A stretch of DNA of 64,000 nt from Thiotrichales bacterium (GCA_026709935.1 JAPOSC010000048.1:1-64000), one strand, 5' to 3'; shown: positions 50,181 through 59,747, counted from the stretch's first letter. Made by a program: numbers and translations. The notes: generated by a model not told the origin, from the sequence alone.

Positions 50181-51428
50181 ATGCGATACTCGATACTCTC
50201 CCTGGCGCGCAACGCACTCACCCGCCACGAACACTGGCCGGCGGCATGGCGCAGCCCCGAGCCCAAACAGTCCTACGACGTGATCATCGTCGGCGGCGGC
50301 GGGCACGGACTCGCAACCGCGTACTACCTTGCGGCGCGGCACGGAGTGCGCAACGTCGCGGTGCTCGAGAAGGGCTGGCTGGGAGGTGGCAACACCGGTC
50401 GCAACACCACCATCATCCGGTCGAACTATCTGTGGGACGAAAGCGCCCACCTCTACGAGCACTCGCTGAAGCTCTACGAGGGTCTGAGCCGGGAGCTCAA
50501 CTTCAACATCATGCTGAGCCAGCGCGGGGTGCTCAACCTCGCTCACAACCTCCACGACATGCGCGAACTCGCGCGGCGGGTGAGCGCCAACCGGCTGAAC
50601 GGCATCGATTCCGAAGTGCTCACGCCGGCTCGGATCAAGGCGATGGTGCCCATCCTCAATACTTCGCCGAAGGTCCGCTACCCGGTTCTGGGGGCGTCGC
50701 TCCAGCGCCGGGGCGGGGTCGCGCGGCACGACGCCGTCGCCTGGGGGTTCGCCCGTGGTGCGGACGCCCGCGGCGTGGACATCATCCAGAACTGCGAGGT
50801 CACCGGCATTCGGCAGCGCGACGGCGTGGTCGAAGGGGTGGAGACCTCCCGGGGCTACATCCAGGCGAGGAAGGTCGGGGTCGTGGTGGCCGGGCACGCG
50901 AGCGTCCTCGCGGCCATGGCCGGATTCAGGCTCCCCATCGACAGCCATCCCCTGCAGGCGTTGGTGTCCGAGCCGATCAAGCCCATCCACCACTCGGTGG
51001 TGATGTCGAACGCGGTGCACGTCTACGTCAGCCAGTCCGACAAGGGTGAACTGGTGATCGGGGCCGGCATCGACGGCTACAACTCCTATGCGCAACATGG
51101 CAGCTTCCCGGTCATCGAGGACCAGATGGGCGCTCTGGTGGAGCTGTTCCCCATCTTCTCGCGCCTGAAGATGCTGCGGCACTGGGCGGGGATCGTCGAC
51201 ACCTGCCCGGACGCGAGCCCGATCATCTCGAAGACTCCGGTCAAGCACCTCTATTTCAACTGCGGCTGGGGGACCGGCGGGTTCAAGGCGACGCCGGGCT
51301 CGGGATGGGTCTTCGCGCATACCATCGCCCACGATGCGCCGCACGCGCTGAACGCGGCGTTCACTCTGGACCGGTTCACGAGCGGCGCCCTCGTCGACGA
51401 GCACGGCGCCGCCGCGGTGGCGCACTGA
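50181..51428 (+). CDS. soxB: Sarcosine oxidase subunit beta, operon 2
   Basis: This second SoxB (415 residues) has the same architecture as copy 1: [20 protein letters not shown] for [23 protein letters not shown], and [19 protein letters not shown] with the FMN-binding His. It differs from copy 1 in many positions, for example the substrate-side [18 protein letters not shown]. The two operons are therefore old paralogues rather than a fresh duplication. It is divergent from metF across 235 bases. First gene of a compact soxBDAG. Confidence 0.93.
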   Translation: MRYSILSLARNALTRHEHWPAAWRSPEPKQSYDVIIVGGGGHGLATAYYLAARHGVRNVAVLEKGWLGGGNTGRNTTIIRSNYLWDESAHLYEHSLKLYEGLSRELNFNIMLSQRGVLNLAHNLHDMRELARRVSANRLNGIDSEVLTPARIKAMVPILNTSPKVRYPVLGASLQRRGGVARHDAVAWGFARGADARGVDIIQNCEVTGIRQRDGVVEGVETSRGYIQARKVGVVVAGHASVLAAMAGFRLPIDSHPLQALVSEPIKPIHHSVVMSNAVHVYVSQSDKGELVIGAGIDGYNSYAQHGSFPVIEDQMGALVELFPIFSRLKMLRHWAGIVDTCPDASPIISKTPVKHLYFNCGWGTGGFKATPGSGWVFAHTIAHDAPHALNAAFTLDRFTSGALVDEHGAAAVAH

Positions 51429-51455
51429 ACCGATGAGCGAGAGAGGGCAGTCGCG

Positions 51456-51755
51456 ATGCTGCTGATCGAGTGCCCCTGGTGCGGTTTCCGCGAGGAGAGC
51501 GAGTTCCGCTGCGGGGGCGAGGCGCACATCGTCCGTCCGCTCGATTCCGAGTCGTTGTCCGACGCCGAGTGGGCGGATTACCTGTTCATGCGCACCAATC
51601 CGAAGGGTCGGCATCGGGAGCGGTGGGTGCACGAACACGGCTGCCGGCGGTGGTTCAACGTCGAGCGCGATACTGTCACCCACGAGATCCTCGCGGTGTA
51701 CCGCATGGGTGAACACCCTCCGGCCGAGCCCGCGACCGGTGGAAGAAGGCGATGA
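51456..51755 (+). CDS. soxD: Sarcosine oxidase subunit delta, operon 2
   Basis: This 99-residue zinc subunit has ligands CPWCGFR near residue 6 and HEHGCRRWF near residue 60. It reads EFRCGGEAHIVRP after the first pair, as in the family, and ends in a short basic tail. Its TGA overlaps the soxA ATG by 4 bases, unlike copy 1, where 160 bases intervene. Confidence 0.92.
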   Translation: MLLIECPWCGFREESEFRCGGEAHIVRPLDSESLSDAEWADYLFMRTNPKGRHRERWVHEHGCRRWFNVERDTVTHEILAVYRMGEHPPAEPATGGRRR

Positions 51756-54700
51756 CCAGAGCGGATTTCCGGCTGTCCGTCGGGGGGCGCATCGATCGCG
51801 ACCGCCTCGTCGGTTTCTCGTTCGACGGGGAGCGGTATTCCGGGTTCGCGGGCGACACGCTGGCATCGGCACTGCTGGCCAACGGCGTGCGTCTGGTGGG
51901 GCGAAGTTTCAAATACCACCGCCCGCGGGGAGTGGTCACCGACGGAGTGGAGGAGCCGAACGCGCTGGTCCAGCTCGGCGCCGGCGCGATCGGCGAGCCC
52001 AACGCCCGCGCCACGCAGGTCGAGATCCATGACGGTCTGACCGCCGCCAGCCAGAACCGCTGGCCGAACGTGCGGTTCGACGTCGGCGCCGTCAACGGAC
52101 ACCTGAGTGCGCTGCTTCCCGCCGGCTTCTACTACAAGACCTTCATGTGGCCCGGGAAGTGGTGGATGAAGTACGAGTACTTCATTCGCCGTGCGGCCGG
52201 GCTCGGGCGCGCGCCGACCGGACCGGACCCGGAGATCTACGACAAGTCCTGGGCGCACTGCGACGTGCTGGTGGTCGGCGCCGGTCCGACCGGCCTGACG
52301 GCGGCGCATGCCGCCGGCCGCACCGGCGCCCGGGTGCTCGTCGTCGACGAGCGGCCCGAGCCGGGCGGCCACCTGCTCGGCACCCGCCGGACCATCAACG
52401 ACGCTCCCGCCGGGGAGTGGGTCTCCGCGATGGTGTCCGAACTGGCGGACATGGACGAGGTGCGCATCCTGTCGCGGGCGACCGCGCTCGGATACTACGA
52501 CCACAACTCCCTCACGGTGCTGGAGCGTCGCACCGACCATCTGCCGTACGGAGAGCGCGGCGGCCGGGTCCGCCAGCGTCTTTGGAAGGTGCGCGCGAAG
52601 CAGGTGGTGCTCGCCACCGGGGCGCACGAGCGTCCGCTCGTGTTCCGCAACAACGACCGTCCGGGCGTGATGCTCGCCTCCGCGGCTCAGAGCTACGTCA
52701 ACCGCTACGCGGTGCGTCCCGGTACCGCGGCGGTGGTGTTCACCAACAACGACTCCGCCTACGACCCGGCCCTCGACCTCGCCGACGCCGGCCTGCGGGT
52801 GACAGTGGTCGATGTGCGTACGGAGCTGTCGGATCTCCGGCGTGCACAACTCCGGCGTCGTGGCATCGAGCTGCTGGCCGGGCACGCGATCATCAGCGTG
52901 CGGGGTGCGAAAGCGGTGACCGGGGTTTCGGTCGCGTCACTGACCGCGGCCGCGACCGGGTACACGGGGACGAGCCGGAGGATCCGCTGCGATCTGGTGT
53001 GCATGTCCGGTGGCTGGAACCCGGCCATCCATCTGTTCTCCCAGTCGGGCGGCCGGCTCGCCTTCGACGAGGCCCGGGGGGTGTTCGTTCCCGGCGAGGT
53101 GCGCCAGGCCCAGTTCTCCGTGGGCGGCTGCAACGGGACCGGAGTGCTTGCGTTCGCCCTGTCCGAGGGACGCGAGGCCGGCAAGTCCGCCGCCGCCGCG
53201 TGCGGGTTCCGGATGCGGGGCGGCACTGCGCTGCCCAGAGTCGATGTGGTCGAGGAGGTGCCGATCCGGTTGTTCTGGACGGTTCCGCCGCGCCATCCCG
53301 ACCGCCGGCTGGACAAGCACTTCGTCGATTTCCAGAACGACGTGACCGCGGCCGATATCGCACTCGCGGCCCGGGAGGGCTATCGCTCGGTCGAGCATCT
53401 GAAGCGCTACACGACGACCGGCATGGGCACGGACCAGGGCAAGACGAGCAACGTGAACGCCCTGGCGATCCTGTCCGAAACCCTCGGCGCCGACATCGCC
53501 GCCACCGGCACCACCACCTTCCGTCCTCCGTATACCCCCGTGACGTTCGGCGCCCTGGCCGGTCGGGACGTGGGCGAGCTTTCCGATCCCGTCCGCACCA
53601 CCCCGATGCATCGGTGGCACGTGCAGCAGGGCGCGACATTCGAGGATGTCGGACAGTGGAAGCGGCCCTGGTACTACCCCCGCGACGGCGAGTCGATGCG
53701 CGAGGCTGTCGATCGGGAGTGTCTCGCGGCGCGCAACGCGGTCGGCATCCTTGATGCGTCGACGCTGGGCAAGATCGACGTGCAGGGACCGGACGCGGCG
53801 GAGTTCCTCGATCGGATCTACACGAACGGGTGGAAACGGCTCGAGGTGGGACGGTGCCGGTACGGCCTGATGTGCACCGAGGACGGCATGGTGTTCGACG
53901 ACGGGGTCACCCTGCGGCTCGGAGACCACCACTACCTCGTGCACACCACCAGCGGCAACGCGGCGCGGGTGCTCGGGTGGATGGAGGAGTGGCTGCAGAC
54001 GGAATGGCCGGAACTCCGGGTTTACTGCACCTCGGTGACCGAGCAGACCGCGACTGCATCCATCTCGGGGCCGTTCGCGCGCCGGCTCCTCGCCGCGCTG
54101 ACCACCGACATCGATCTCGATCGGGACGCGTTTCCCTTCATGCACTGGCGGGACGGGCACGTGGCGGGGTTGCCGGCCCGCGTGGCCCGGGTGTCGTTCA
54201 CCGGAGAGTCGTCGTTCGAGGTAAGCGTGCCCGCAGGCTACGGACTCTCGCTGTGGACGGCGCTGATGCACGCCGGCCAGCGCTACGGGATCACTCCCTA
54301 CGGCACGGAGGCGATGCACGTGCTGCGGGCCGAGCGAGGGTTCATCATCGCCGGGCAGGACACCGACGGTACCGTGACCCCGATCGATCTGGGCATGGAG
54401 TGGATCGTCAGCCGTCGCAAGGATTTCATCGGCCGGCGGTCGCTCGACCGCGCCGATACCGTACGTGACGACCGCAAGCAGCTCGTCGGACTGCTGACCG
54501 AGCGCTCCGAGGACGTGCTGCCCGAGGGGGGGCAGATCGTGGAGAGAGTGACCGCGCTGCCAATGCGCATGATCGGCCACGTCACGTCGAGCTACTACAG
54601 TGCCAACCTCGGCCATTCCATCGCACTCGCGCTGGTGCGGGGCGGGCGCAGCCGCCACGGCGAACAGGTCATGGTTCCGCTGGAGCGCTCGGTGATGTCC

Positions 54701-54757
54701 GCGCGCATCACCGAGCCCGGATTCTTCGACCCCGAGGGAGCACGTGCGCATGATTGA
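51752..54757 (+). CDS. soxA: Sarcosine oxidase subunit alpha, operon 2
   Basis: This 1001-residue alpha subunit has the full domain set of copy 1: FDGERYSGFAGDTLASALLA, the dinucleotide motif VLVVGAGPTGLTAAHAAGRT, SYVNRYAVRPGTAAVVFTNN, the A3 region DVTAADIALAAREGYRSVEH, and GcvT domains to the end. The C-terminal residues GARAHD are encoded by a segment that is repeated, with changes, 185 bases downstream at the start of soxG. The gene is otherwise intact. Confidence 0.94.
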   Translation: MTRADFRLSVGGRIDRDRLVGFSFDGERYSGFAGDTLASALLANGVRLVGRSFKYHRPRGVVTDGVEEPNALVQLGAGAIGEPNARATQVEIHDGLTAASQNRWPNVRFDVGAVNGHLSALLPAGFYYKTFMWPGKWWMKYEYFIRRAAGLGRAPTGPDPEIYDKSWAHCDVLVVGAGPTGLTAAHAAGRTGARVLVVDERPEPGGHLLGTRRTINDAPAGEWVSAMVSELADMDEVRILSRATALGYYDHNSLTVLERRTDHLPYGERGGRVRQRLWKVRAKQVVLATGAHERPLVFRNNDRPGVMLASAAQSYVNRYAVRPGTAAVVFTNNDSAYDPALDLADAGLRVTVVDVRTELSDLRRAQLRRRGIELLAGHAIISVRGAKAVTGVSVASLTAAATGYTGTSRRIRCDLVCMSGGWNPAIHLFSQSGGRLAFDEARGVFVPGEVRQAQFSVGGCNGTGVLAFALSEGREAGKSAAAACGFRMRGGTALPRVDVVEEVPIRLFWTVPPRHPDRRLDKHFVDFQNDVTAADIALAAREGYRSVEHLKRYTTTGMGTDQGKTSNVNALAILSETLGADIAATGTTTFRPPYTPVTFGALAGRDVGELSDPVRTTPMHRWHVQQGATFEDVGQWKRPWYYPRDGESMREAVDRECLAARNAVGILDASTLGKIDVQGPDAAEFLDRIYTNGWKRLEVGRCRYGLMCTEDGMVFDDGVTLRLGDHHYLVHTTSGNAARVLGWMEEWLQTEWPELRVYCTSVTEQTATASISGPFARRLLAALTTDIDLDRDAFPFMHWRDGHVAGLPARVARVSFTGESSFEVSVPAGYGLSLWTALMHAGQRYGITPYGTEAMHVLRAERGFIIAGQDTDGTVTPIDLGMEWIVSRRKDFIGRRSLDRADTVRDDRKQLVGLLTERSEDVLPEGGQIVERVTALPMRMIGHVTSSYYSANLGHSIALALVRGGRSRHGEQVMVPLERSVMSARITEPGFFDPEGARAHD

Positions 54758-54950
54758 GCGGGCCTTCGGTGCAGGAACGGTCCGGAAATTTCACCGATTC
54801 CCGGCTGCGGGCACGGATCTGACTGTTTACGCTGCGTTAAACACAGCCAGGGTGTCGATGCCTGACCATCTCCGTACCCTCGCTTCGCGAATCGGTGAAA
54901 TTTCCGGGCTAGCGAGCGATGAGCGCGCAGGAGCACCCGCGCATGACTGA
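54738..54950. mobile_element. Inverted-repeat (MITE-like) insertion between soxA and soxG of operon 2
   Basis: Between the two genes lie 19-bp perfect inverted repeats: CCGGAAATTTCACCGATTC at 54782-54800 and its complement at 54889-54907, enclosing 88 bases. Outside them a ~27-bp imperfect direct repeat (GGAGCACGTGCGCATGATTGAGCGG-like, 54738-54764 and 54923-54950) flanks the unit. No transposase frame fits inside. The arm sequence is related to the inverted repeat at 12012-12069. The likely history is an insertion at the original soxA/soxG overlap, with duplication of the target. Confidence 0.55.
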
Positions 54951-55557
54951 GCGGTATCAACGCCGTAGCGCCCTCGCGCACCTGGGGCTCGAGGCGCGAG
55001 CGTCCGTCGTCGCCGGGGAAGGGGGGGTGACGCTCCGCGAGGCCCCCATGCGTGGCCTTCTGGTGCTGCGCGGAGATGGCGGCGGCAAGGCGTTCCGCAG
55101 CGAGGTGACGGCGGTACTCGGGATCGAGCCCGTGGTTGAACCGTTGACCGCGGCGCGCCGGCGCGATCTGTCCATTCTCTGGCTCGGACCGGACGAGTGG
55201 CTCGTGATCACCCCCGATCGCCGACGGGCACGCATCGAGCGGATGTTGCGCGACGCGCTGGTCGGGCAGCACGCGGCGGTGACCGACGTGTCGCACGGTC
55301 GCACTGTCCTCGTCCTCTCCGGCCCGGATGTCCTTGCGGTCCTGGCGAAAGGATGCTCTCTCGATCTCCATCCCCGCATGTTCGGCCCCGGGCGCTGCGC
55401 GCAGTCGAGGCTTGCCAAGTGCCAGGCCCTGATCCACCAGACGACCGATGCACCGGAGTTCGAAATCCACGTGCCGCGCAGCTTCGCGCAGTACGCATGG
55501 ATGTGGTTGGAGGACGCGGGACAGGAGTTCGATCTCCGCATCGCGCCGGCGGAGTAG
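54943..55557 (+). CDS. soxG: Sarcosine oxidase subunit gamma, operon 2
   Basis: This gamma subunit (204 residues from the chosen start) has the GcvT-like pattern: ILWLGPDEWLVITPDRRR near residue 75, AAVTDVSHGRTVLVLSGPDV near residue 105, and IHVPRSFAQYAWMWLEDAGQ near the end. The ATG at 54943 follows GGAGCACCCGC; an upstream ATG at 54919 lies in the repeat segment and lacks a good site. The stop codon is inside an 18-bp tandem repeat. An inserted repeat element separates it from soxA. Confidence 0.88.
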   Translation: MTERYQRRSALAHLGLEARASVVAGEGGVTLREAPMRGLLVLRGDGGGKAFRSEVTAVLGIEPVVEPLTAARRRDLSILWLGPDEWLVITPDRRRARIERMLRDALVGQHAAVTDVSHGRTVLVLSGPDVLAVLAKGCSLDLHPRMFGPGRCAQSRLAKCQALIHQTTDAPEFEIHVPRSFAQYAWMWLEDAGQEFDLRIAPAE

Positions 55558-55589
55558 GGCACGCCGGCGGAGTAGGGCGCGCCAGCGGG
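55543..55589. repeat. 18-bp tandem repeat over the soxG stop codon
   Basis: GCGCCGGCGGAGTAGGGC is repeated once almost exactly, with a partial third unit. The first unit encodes the last residues APAE and the TAG stop; the second lies after the stop, so a spare stop codon in the same frame is present. Confidence 0.7.
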
Positions 55590-55691
55590 TTGCGGCCGAC
55601 CGGGTGTCCTTCGCGTCGCAAGGCACCCGGTATCCCGTTGGAGATGGTACAGGAACCGCTGCATATCCTCGAAAATACTCTTAATAAGATC

Positions 55692-55715
55692 TCTAATTAA
55701 TTGATATTAAATAGA
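55692..55715. terminator. AT-rich hairpin between convergent soxG and folC
   Basis: TCTAATTAAT pairs with ATTAAATAGA (one mismatch) around TGAT, within a ~60-base AT-rich patch (55676-55735) that separates two convergent genes. It may end transcription from both sides. It differs strongly in base composition from all flanking DNA. Confidence 0.4.
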
Positions 55716-55739
55716 TCATCAATAAAGATCGATGACGGA

Positions 55740-57350
55740 TCAGGTGTCTGCGCATTCCGGTCGCTGCCGCTTGCGTCCGAGGAGGCGCCGCGCCGCGCCC
55801 GCCATGTACATCGAGCCGGTCGCACAGACAATTCCGTTGCGCCCGGCGAGGCGTATCGCCGTTTGCAGTGCGTCGGTCGGGGTGCCGATGGCCTCGATCG
55901 TGGCGTCCGGCGTCGCGTCCTGCAGGGTGCGCGCAAGCGTCTCCGCGGCCAGTGAGCGGGAGGGTTCGGCCGCGGTGGCGATCACGACTTCCGCTCGTCG
56001 CACCAGCGAAGCGAGTATGTCCGGCGCGTCCTTGCCGCGCGTGATCGAGGCCACCGCCACGAGCGTGGCGGGCCGCCCGGCGTCGAGTATCCGCACCAGG
56101 GCCTCGATCGACCCCCGGGTATGTGCGCCGTCCGCGATGACAAGCGGCGCTTCGCGCAGCACCTCCACCCGGCCCGGTAGGTCGGTCGCTTCCAGCGCGG
56201 TGCTTGCCGCCGCATCGTCGAGGAGGCGCAGTGCTCCGACCTCGTGCGCGAGGGCGAGCGCGAGCGCCGCATTCTCGATCATGTGTCGTCCCGGCTGCCG
56301 GAGGCCGATCCGGATGGTGCGGCCCGCGAGGAGCACTTCGGCTTCTTCGGCGCCGGTGAGTGTGTCCGCGCTCTGACGGGGCCCGTCGAACGCCGCCCGG
56401 CCGAGGACATCGGCTTCTCCGGCACCGGTGAGTGCGCCGGCACGCACGGCGTCGTGTCGTTGTGCCGCGCGATGCCCGGGCTCGCTCGCCGGGGCACCGG
56501 CGGCCGGACCGCGTTCGGGAGCGCCCGCCGGGGCGACGGCGGTCGGATGCGCACCACGCCAGCGTACTCCGATATCGCGACCCAAGCGTCGGAGAGAGGC
56601 GCCGATGCGTGCGGACTCGCGCTCCACGACCGCTGAGGCCGGCTCCGGCATCGAGCCGATCACCAGGGGAACGCCGGCGCGCGCGATGGCCGCCTTCTCG
56701 CGCGCGATGTCGGTGAGCGCGGGTCCGAGCCGGTCCGCGTGCTCCAGTTCGACCGATGTCACGCAGGTGGCCACCGCCCGGCACGTACGGGTGGGATCGA
56801 GCCGCGCACCGATGCCGGCTTCGATCACGGCGATGTCCACGTCGGCGTCGGCGAGAGCGTGAAACGCGGCGGCGACCAGCGCGTCGAAGAAGGCGGGCGC
56901 GGTGTCCGCTTCGGCCCGATGCAGATCCGCGATGGCGGGCCGGACCCGCTCCATCGCCTCGACGAATGGGCCGCGACCGATCGGAGCGCCGGCGATCCTG
57001 ATGCGCTCGTTCCAGTCCTCGAGATGGGGAGAGGTGAACGTGCCGGGGCGGAAGCCGGCCGCGGCGAGGAGCGCCTCCAGGTAGAGCGCAGTCGAGCCCT
57101 TGCCCTTCGACCCGGTGATGTGGACGGCGGCAAGCCTGCGATGCGGGTTGCCGATTCGATCGAGCAGCGACTCGATCGGGGCGAGCCCGAGCCTCTCGCT
57201 TTCCTCGCGCGTGCGGGGCGGGGTGCGGACGAGGGATTCGAGGAAGGTCGTCGCGTCGCGGTACGTCCGCAACCGGCGGTGACCGTTTGGAGTGCCCGGA
57301 GTGCCTGGACTGCCCGGAGCGCGCAGATCGCGTGGACCGCCCGGATTCAT
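55740..57350 (-). CDS. folC: Folylpolyglutamate synthase / dihydrofolate synthase
   Basis: This ligase (536 residues from 57350) adds glutamates to folates. AAVHITGSKGKGSTALYLEA near residue 80 is the P-loop. GTFTSPHLEDWNERIRIAG near residue 105, EAGIGARLDPTRT near residue 180 and VIADGAHTRGSIEAL near residue 395 are family motifs. It is about 100 residues longer than usual. An N-terminal Pro/Gly-rich extension comes from a 9-bp repeat, and an Ala/Gly-rich insert near residue 290-340 contains a repeated TLTGAEEAEVL / ALTGAGEADVL segment 72 bases apart. The start is uncertain; a shorter form beginning nearer LRTYRDATTF is possible. Next to folD. Confidence 0.87.
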   Translation of the reverse strand: MNPGGPRDLRAPGSPGTPGTPNGHRRLRTYRDATTFLESLVRTPPRTREESERLGLAPIESLLDRIGNPHRRLAAVHITGSKGKGSTALYLEALLAAAGFRPGTFTSPHLEDWNERIRIAGAPIGRGPFVEAMERVRPAIADLHRAEADTAPAFFDALVAAAFHALADADVDIAVIEAGIGARLDPTRTCRAVATCVTSVELEHADRLGPALTDIAREKAAIARAGVPLVIGSMPEPASAVVERESARIGASLRRLGRDIGVRWRGAHPTAVAPAGAPERGPAAGAPASEPGHRAAQRHDAVRAGALTGAGEADVLGRAAFDGPRQSADTLTGAEEAEVLLAGRTIRIGLRQPGRHMIENAALALALAHEVGALRLLDDAAASTALEATDLPGRVEVLREAPLVIADGAHTRGSIEALVRILDAGRPATLVAVASITRGKDAPDILASLVRRAEVVIATAAEPSRSLAAETLARTLQDATPDATIEAIGTPTDALQTAIRLAGRNGIVCATGSMYMAGAARRLLGRKRQRPECADT

Positions 57351-57385
57351 GAGATCTGCGGCCGGACGTGGCGCGTACTGCCTCT

Positions 57386-58285
57386 CTACGCCACCGGCAC
57401 CTCCACCCCATGCTGTCGGCAGGCGGCGAGCACGGTGTTGTGCAGGAGACAGGCGATGGTCATCGGTCCCACACCGCCGGGTACCGGCGTGATGCCCGCC
57501 ACGATCGGAAGCGCGCTCTCGAAGTCGACGTCGCCCACGAGCCTGGTCTTCCCGTTGCCCGCGTCGATCCGGTTGATGCCGACGTCGATGACCGTCGCCC
57601 CCGGCCGGATCCAATCTCCGGGGACCATGTGGGGTCGACCGACCGCGGCGACGAGGATGTCCGCCCGCCGGCACTCATCCGCCAGGTCGCGGGTCCGCGA
57701 GTGGGCGATGGTCACCGTGCAGCTCTCGCGCACCAGCAGATGCGCCATGGGCTTGCCCACGATGTTGGACCGGCCGAGCACGAGCGCCCGCGCGCCCGAG
57801 AGGTCGCCGAGTCGGTCCTTCAGCAGCATCAGGCAGCCGAGGGGTGTGCATGGAACCAGCCCGTCGCCGCCCACCGCGAGCAGGCCCGCATTGGTGGTGT
57901 GGAAGCCGTCGACATCCTTCGCCGGATCGATGGTCGCAATGATCGCGTCGGCTCCGATCTGCGCCGGCAGCGGAAGCTGCACCAGAATTCCGCTCACATC
58001 CGGGTCGTCGTTGAGCTGTCGCACCATCGCCAGGAGCGCTTCCTGCGAGGTGGTCGGGGGCAGCCGATGCTCGAACGAGCGCATGCCAGCCGCTCGGGTC
58101 TGTTTCGCCTTGTTGCGCACGTAGACCTCGCTGGCCGGATTCTCGCCGACGAGCACTACCGCAAGTCCCGGCTCGATACCGTGGCGCTCCTTCAGCGCGC
58201 CGACCTGCGTCCCGACGCGCGCCCGCAGCCCGGCCGCGAATGCCTTTCCGTCAATGATCCTCATGTCCGAAGCGCGGTCGCTCAT
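57386..58285 (-). CDS. folD: Methylenetetrahydrofolate dehydrogenase / cyclohydrolase
   Basis: This bifunctional enzyme (299 residues) converts methylene-THF to formyl-THF. [20 protein letters not shown] near residue 40 contains the catalytic Tyr and Lys. [20 protein letters not shown] near residue 95, [12 protein letters not shown], and the Rossmann motif [19 protein letters not shown] near residue 170 follow. The ATG at 58285 has GGGGGAAG upstream; the second ATG at 58264 would also give a normal protein. It is 35 bases before folC and likely shares a transcript. Confidence 0.95.
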   Translation of the reverse strand: MSDRASDMRIIDGKAFAAGLRARVGTQVGALKERHGIEPGLAVVLVGENPASEVYVRNKAKQTRAAGMRSFEHRLPPTTSQEALLAMVRQLNDDPDVSGILVQLPLPAQIGADAIIATIDPAKDVDGFHTTNAGLLAVGGDGLVPCTPLGCLMLLKDRLGDLSGARALVLGRSNIVGKPMAHLLVRESCTVTIAHSRTRDLADECRRADILVAAVGRPHMVPGDWIRPGATVIDVGINRIDAGNGKTRLVGDVDFESALPIVAGITPVPGGVGPMTIACLLHNTVLAACRQHGVEVPVA

Positions 58286-58793
58286 GTGACTTCCCCCATG
58301 GCCGATGCATCGTGCCCGTCGCGGCGGCGGGAGGCTAGCAGGTTCACCGCCTTGCTCCAACGACACCGGTGGAGGCCGGAGCGGTGACATCCGCAGTCGA
58401 GCCGGTGTGCGCACTTTCCGGCGCTCGATGCCCCGGCCGATATCCAGGGCGATATCCAGGACGATATCCGGGTCGATGTCCGGGTCGATCTTGGGGACGC
58501 GAAACGATACCGATACAGGGGGAGAACACCGGGAGGGAATGGATGTGCATGGCTCCGGCCCGCTGTCGCATTTCGGTAATCCTGCGTCGCAATCGCGTCA
58601 GATTGGAGGTCCGGGGCTGATAGTCTGCGCGCCACGTACCGCGCTGGGCGCGGTCCGGGGACGACGTGCGTTTGGAGTGTGCGCGCCGCTCGTCCGGGGG
58701 CGGCACGCCACTCGCGATTCGTGCGTGTGCGCCCGCGCATGAGAAGCGTTCCGCTCTTGTTACCGGGGCCGATGTCGCCGAGGAGCCGCCGCC
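58286..58793. other. 508-base divergent gap with 12-bp tandem repeats
   Basis: No gene is seen between folD and the corrinoid protein. The main structure is the tandem repeat at 58423-58494. The rest must hold the promoters of both directions, but no clear boxes or B12-riboswitch motif were found by eye. Confidence 0.4.
58423..58494. repeat. 12-bp tandem repeat, six units, intergenic
   Basis: Six units of consensus GGNCGATATCCR run without gaps. The same period is used inside the flavoprotein gene at 3777-3848, but with another sequence. Confidence 0.75.
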
Positions 58794-59537
58794 ATGCAGG
58801 GTGACGAATTCGATCGTGAAGACGATGCCGGCGAAGAGGAAGAACTCGATCTGCGCACGCTGCCCGACGACGAGCTCGTCCGGCAGATGCACGACGATCT
58901 CTACGATGGCCTGAAGGACGAGATCGAGGAAGGCACGCACATCCTGCTGGAGCGCGGGTGGACGGCGAAGCAAGTCCTGGACGATGCGCTCGTCGAGGGC
59001 ATGCGCATCGTCGGGATCGACTTCCGGGACGGCATTCTCTTCGTGCCCGAGGTGCTCCTCGCCGCCAACGCGATGAAGGGCGGGATGACGATCCTCCGCC
59101 CGCTGCTCGCCGAGACCGGTGCGACCACGATCGGCAAGGTGGTCATCGGCACCGTCAAGGGCGACATCCACGACATTGGCAAGAACCTGGTGGGGATGAT
59201 GCTCGAAGGCGCCGGCTTCGAGGTCATCGACCTCGGCATCAACACCGACGCGGACGAGTTCCTGGCCGCACTGGACGAGCACCAGCCGGACATTCTGGGC
59301 ATGTCGGCCCTGCTCACCACCACCATGCCGTACATGAAGGTGGTCATCGACACCCTGAAGGAGCGTGGGCTGCGCGACGACTACACCGTGCTGGTCGGTG
59401 GGGCACCACTCAACGAGCAGTTCGCGGAGGCGGTGGGCGCGGACGCGTACTGTCGCGACGCGGCGGTTGCGGTCGAGACCGCCAAGGACTTCGTGATGCG
59501 CCGCCACAATGTCCGAGGGGCCGCGCTCTCCGCCTGA
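58794..59537 (+). CDS. Corrinoid (B12)-binding methyl-carrier protein
   Basis: This 247-residue protein has an N-terminal four-helix cap (DELVRQMHDDLYDGLKDEIE region, residues 27-100) and a Rossmann-like B12 domain with the cobalt-ligand motif GDIHDIGKNLVGMMLEGAGF near residue 123. MSALLTTTMPYMKVVID and VLVGGAPLNEQFAEAVGAD follow, as in MtbC/MttC/MtgC-type proteins. It would carry a methyl group on cobalt between a first methyltransferase and the downstream pterin methyltransferase. The extra acidic leader of about 20 residues is unusual. GAGGAGCCGCCGCC precedes the ATG. Confidence 0.92.
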   Translation: MQGDEFDREDDAGEEEELDLRTLPDDELVRQMHDDLYDGLKDEIEEGTHILLERGWTAKQVLDDALVEGMRIVGIDFRDGILFVPEVLLAANAMKGGMTILRPLLAETGATTIGKVVIGTVKGDIHDIGKNLVGMMLEGAGFEVIDLGINTDADEFLAALDEHQPDILGMSALLTTTMPYMKVVIDTLKERGLRDDYTVLVGGAPLNEQFAEAVGADAYCRDAAVAVETAKDFVMRRHNVRGAALSA

Positions 59538-59670
59538 CCCGCATTTCTCACTTGTTCTCGGCAAGGACCGGAAAACCGCTCAGGCCTGGATGGGCTCCGG
59601 TTCGAGGGTCTGTGAGAAATGCGTCCGAATGCTCGTCTCCCTCATACACGCCGTGACACGCATTTCTCAT
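59536..59670. repeat. CGCATTTCTCA repeats (one inverted, two direct)
   Basis: CGCATTTCTCAC (59540-59551) and its complement GTGAGAAATGCG (59612-59623) form a 12-bp inverted pair; a third direct copy, ACGCATTTCTCAT, lies at 59658-59670. They fill the gap between the corrinoid protein and the methyltransferase genes. The pair could make a stem around a ~60-base loop. Confidence 0.55.
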
Positions 59671-59747
59671 CAGGTTGCGAGTGAGGGTGCCGCCCACTCG
59701 AGGCGCTGCGGCCCGACTCGATCCGCTCTGCCTGCGAGGAGCCCCCA

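Noticed and set aside
58423-58494. CRISPR array
   Set aside because: The 12-bp units follow each other directly without spacers, and no cas gene is present; the same holds for the other tandem repeats.
58286-58793. Possible cobalamin riboswitch ahead of the corrinoid protein
   Set aside because: No B12-box-like sequence could be found in the 508-base gap on either strand by eye.
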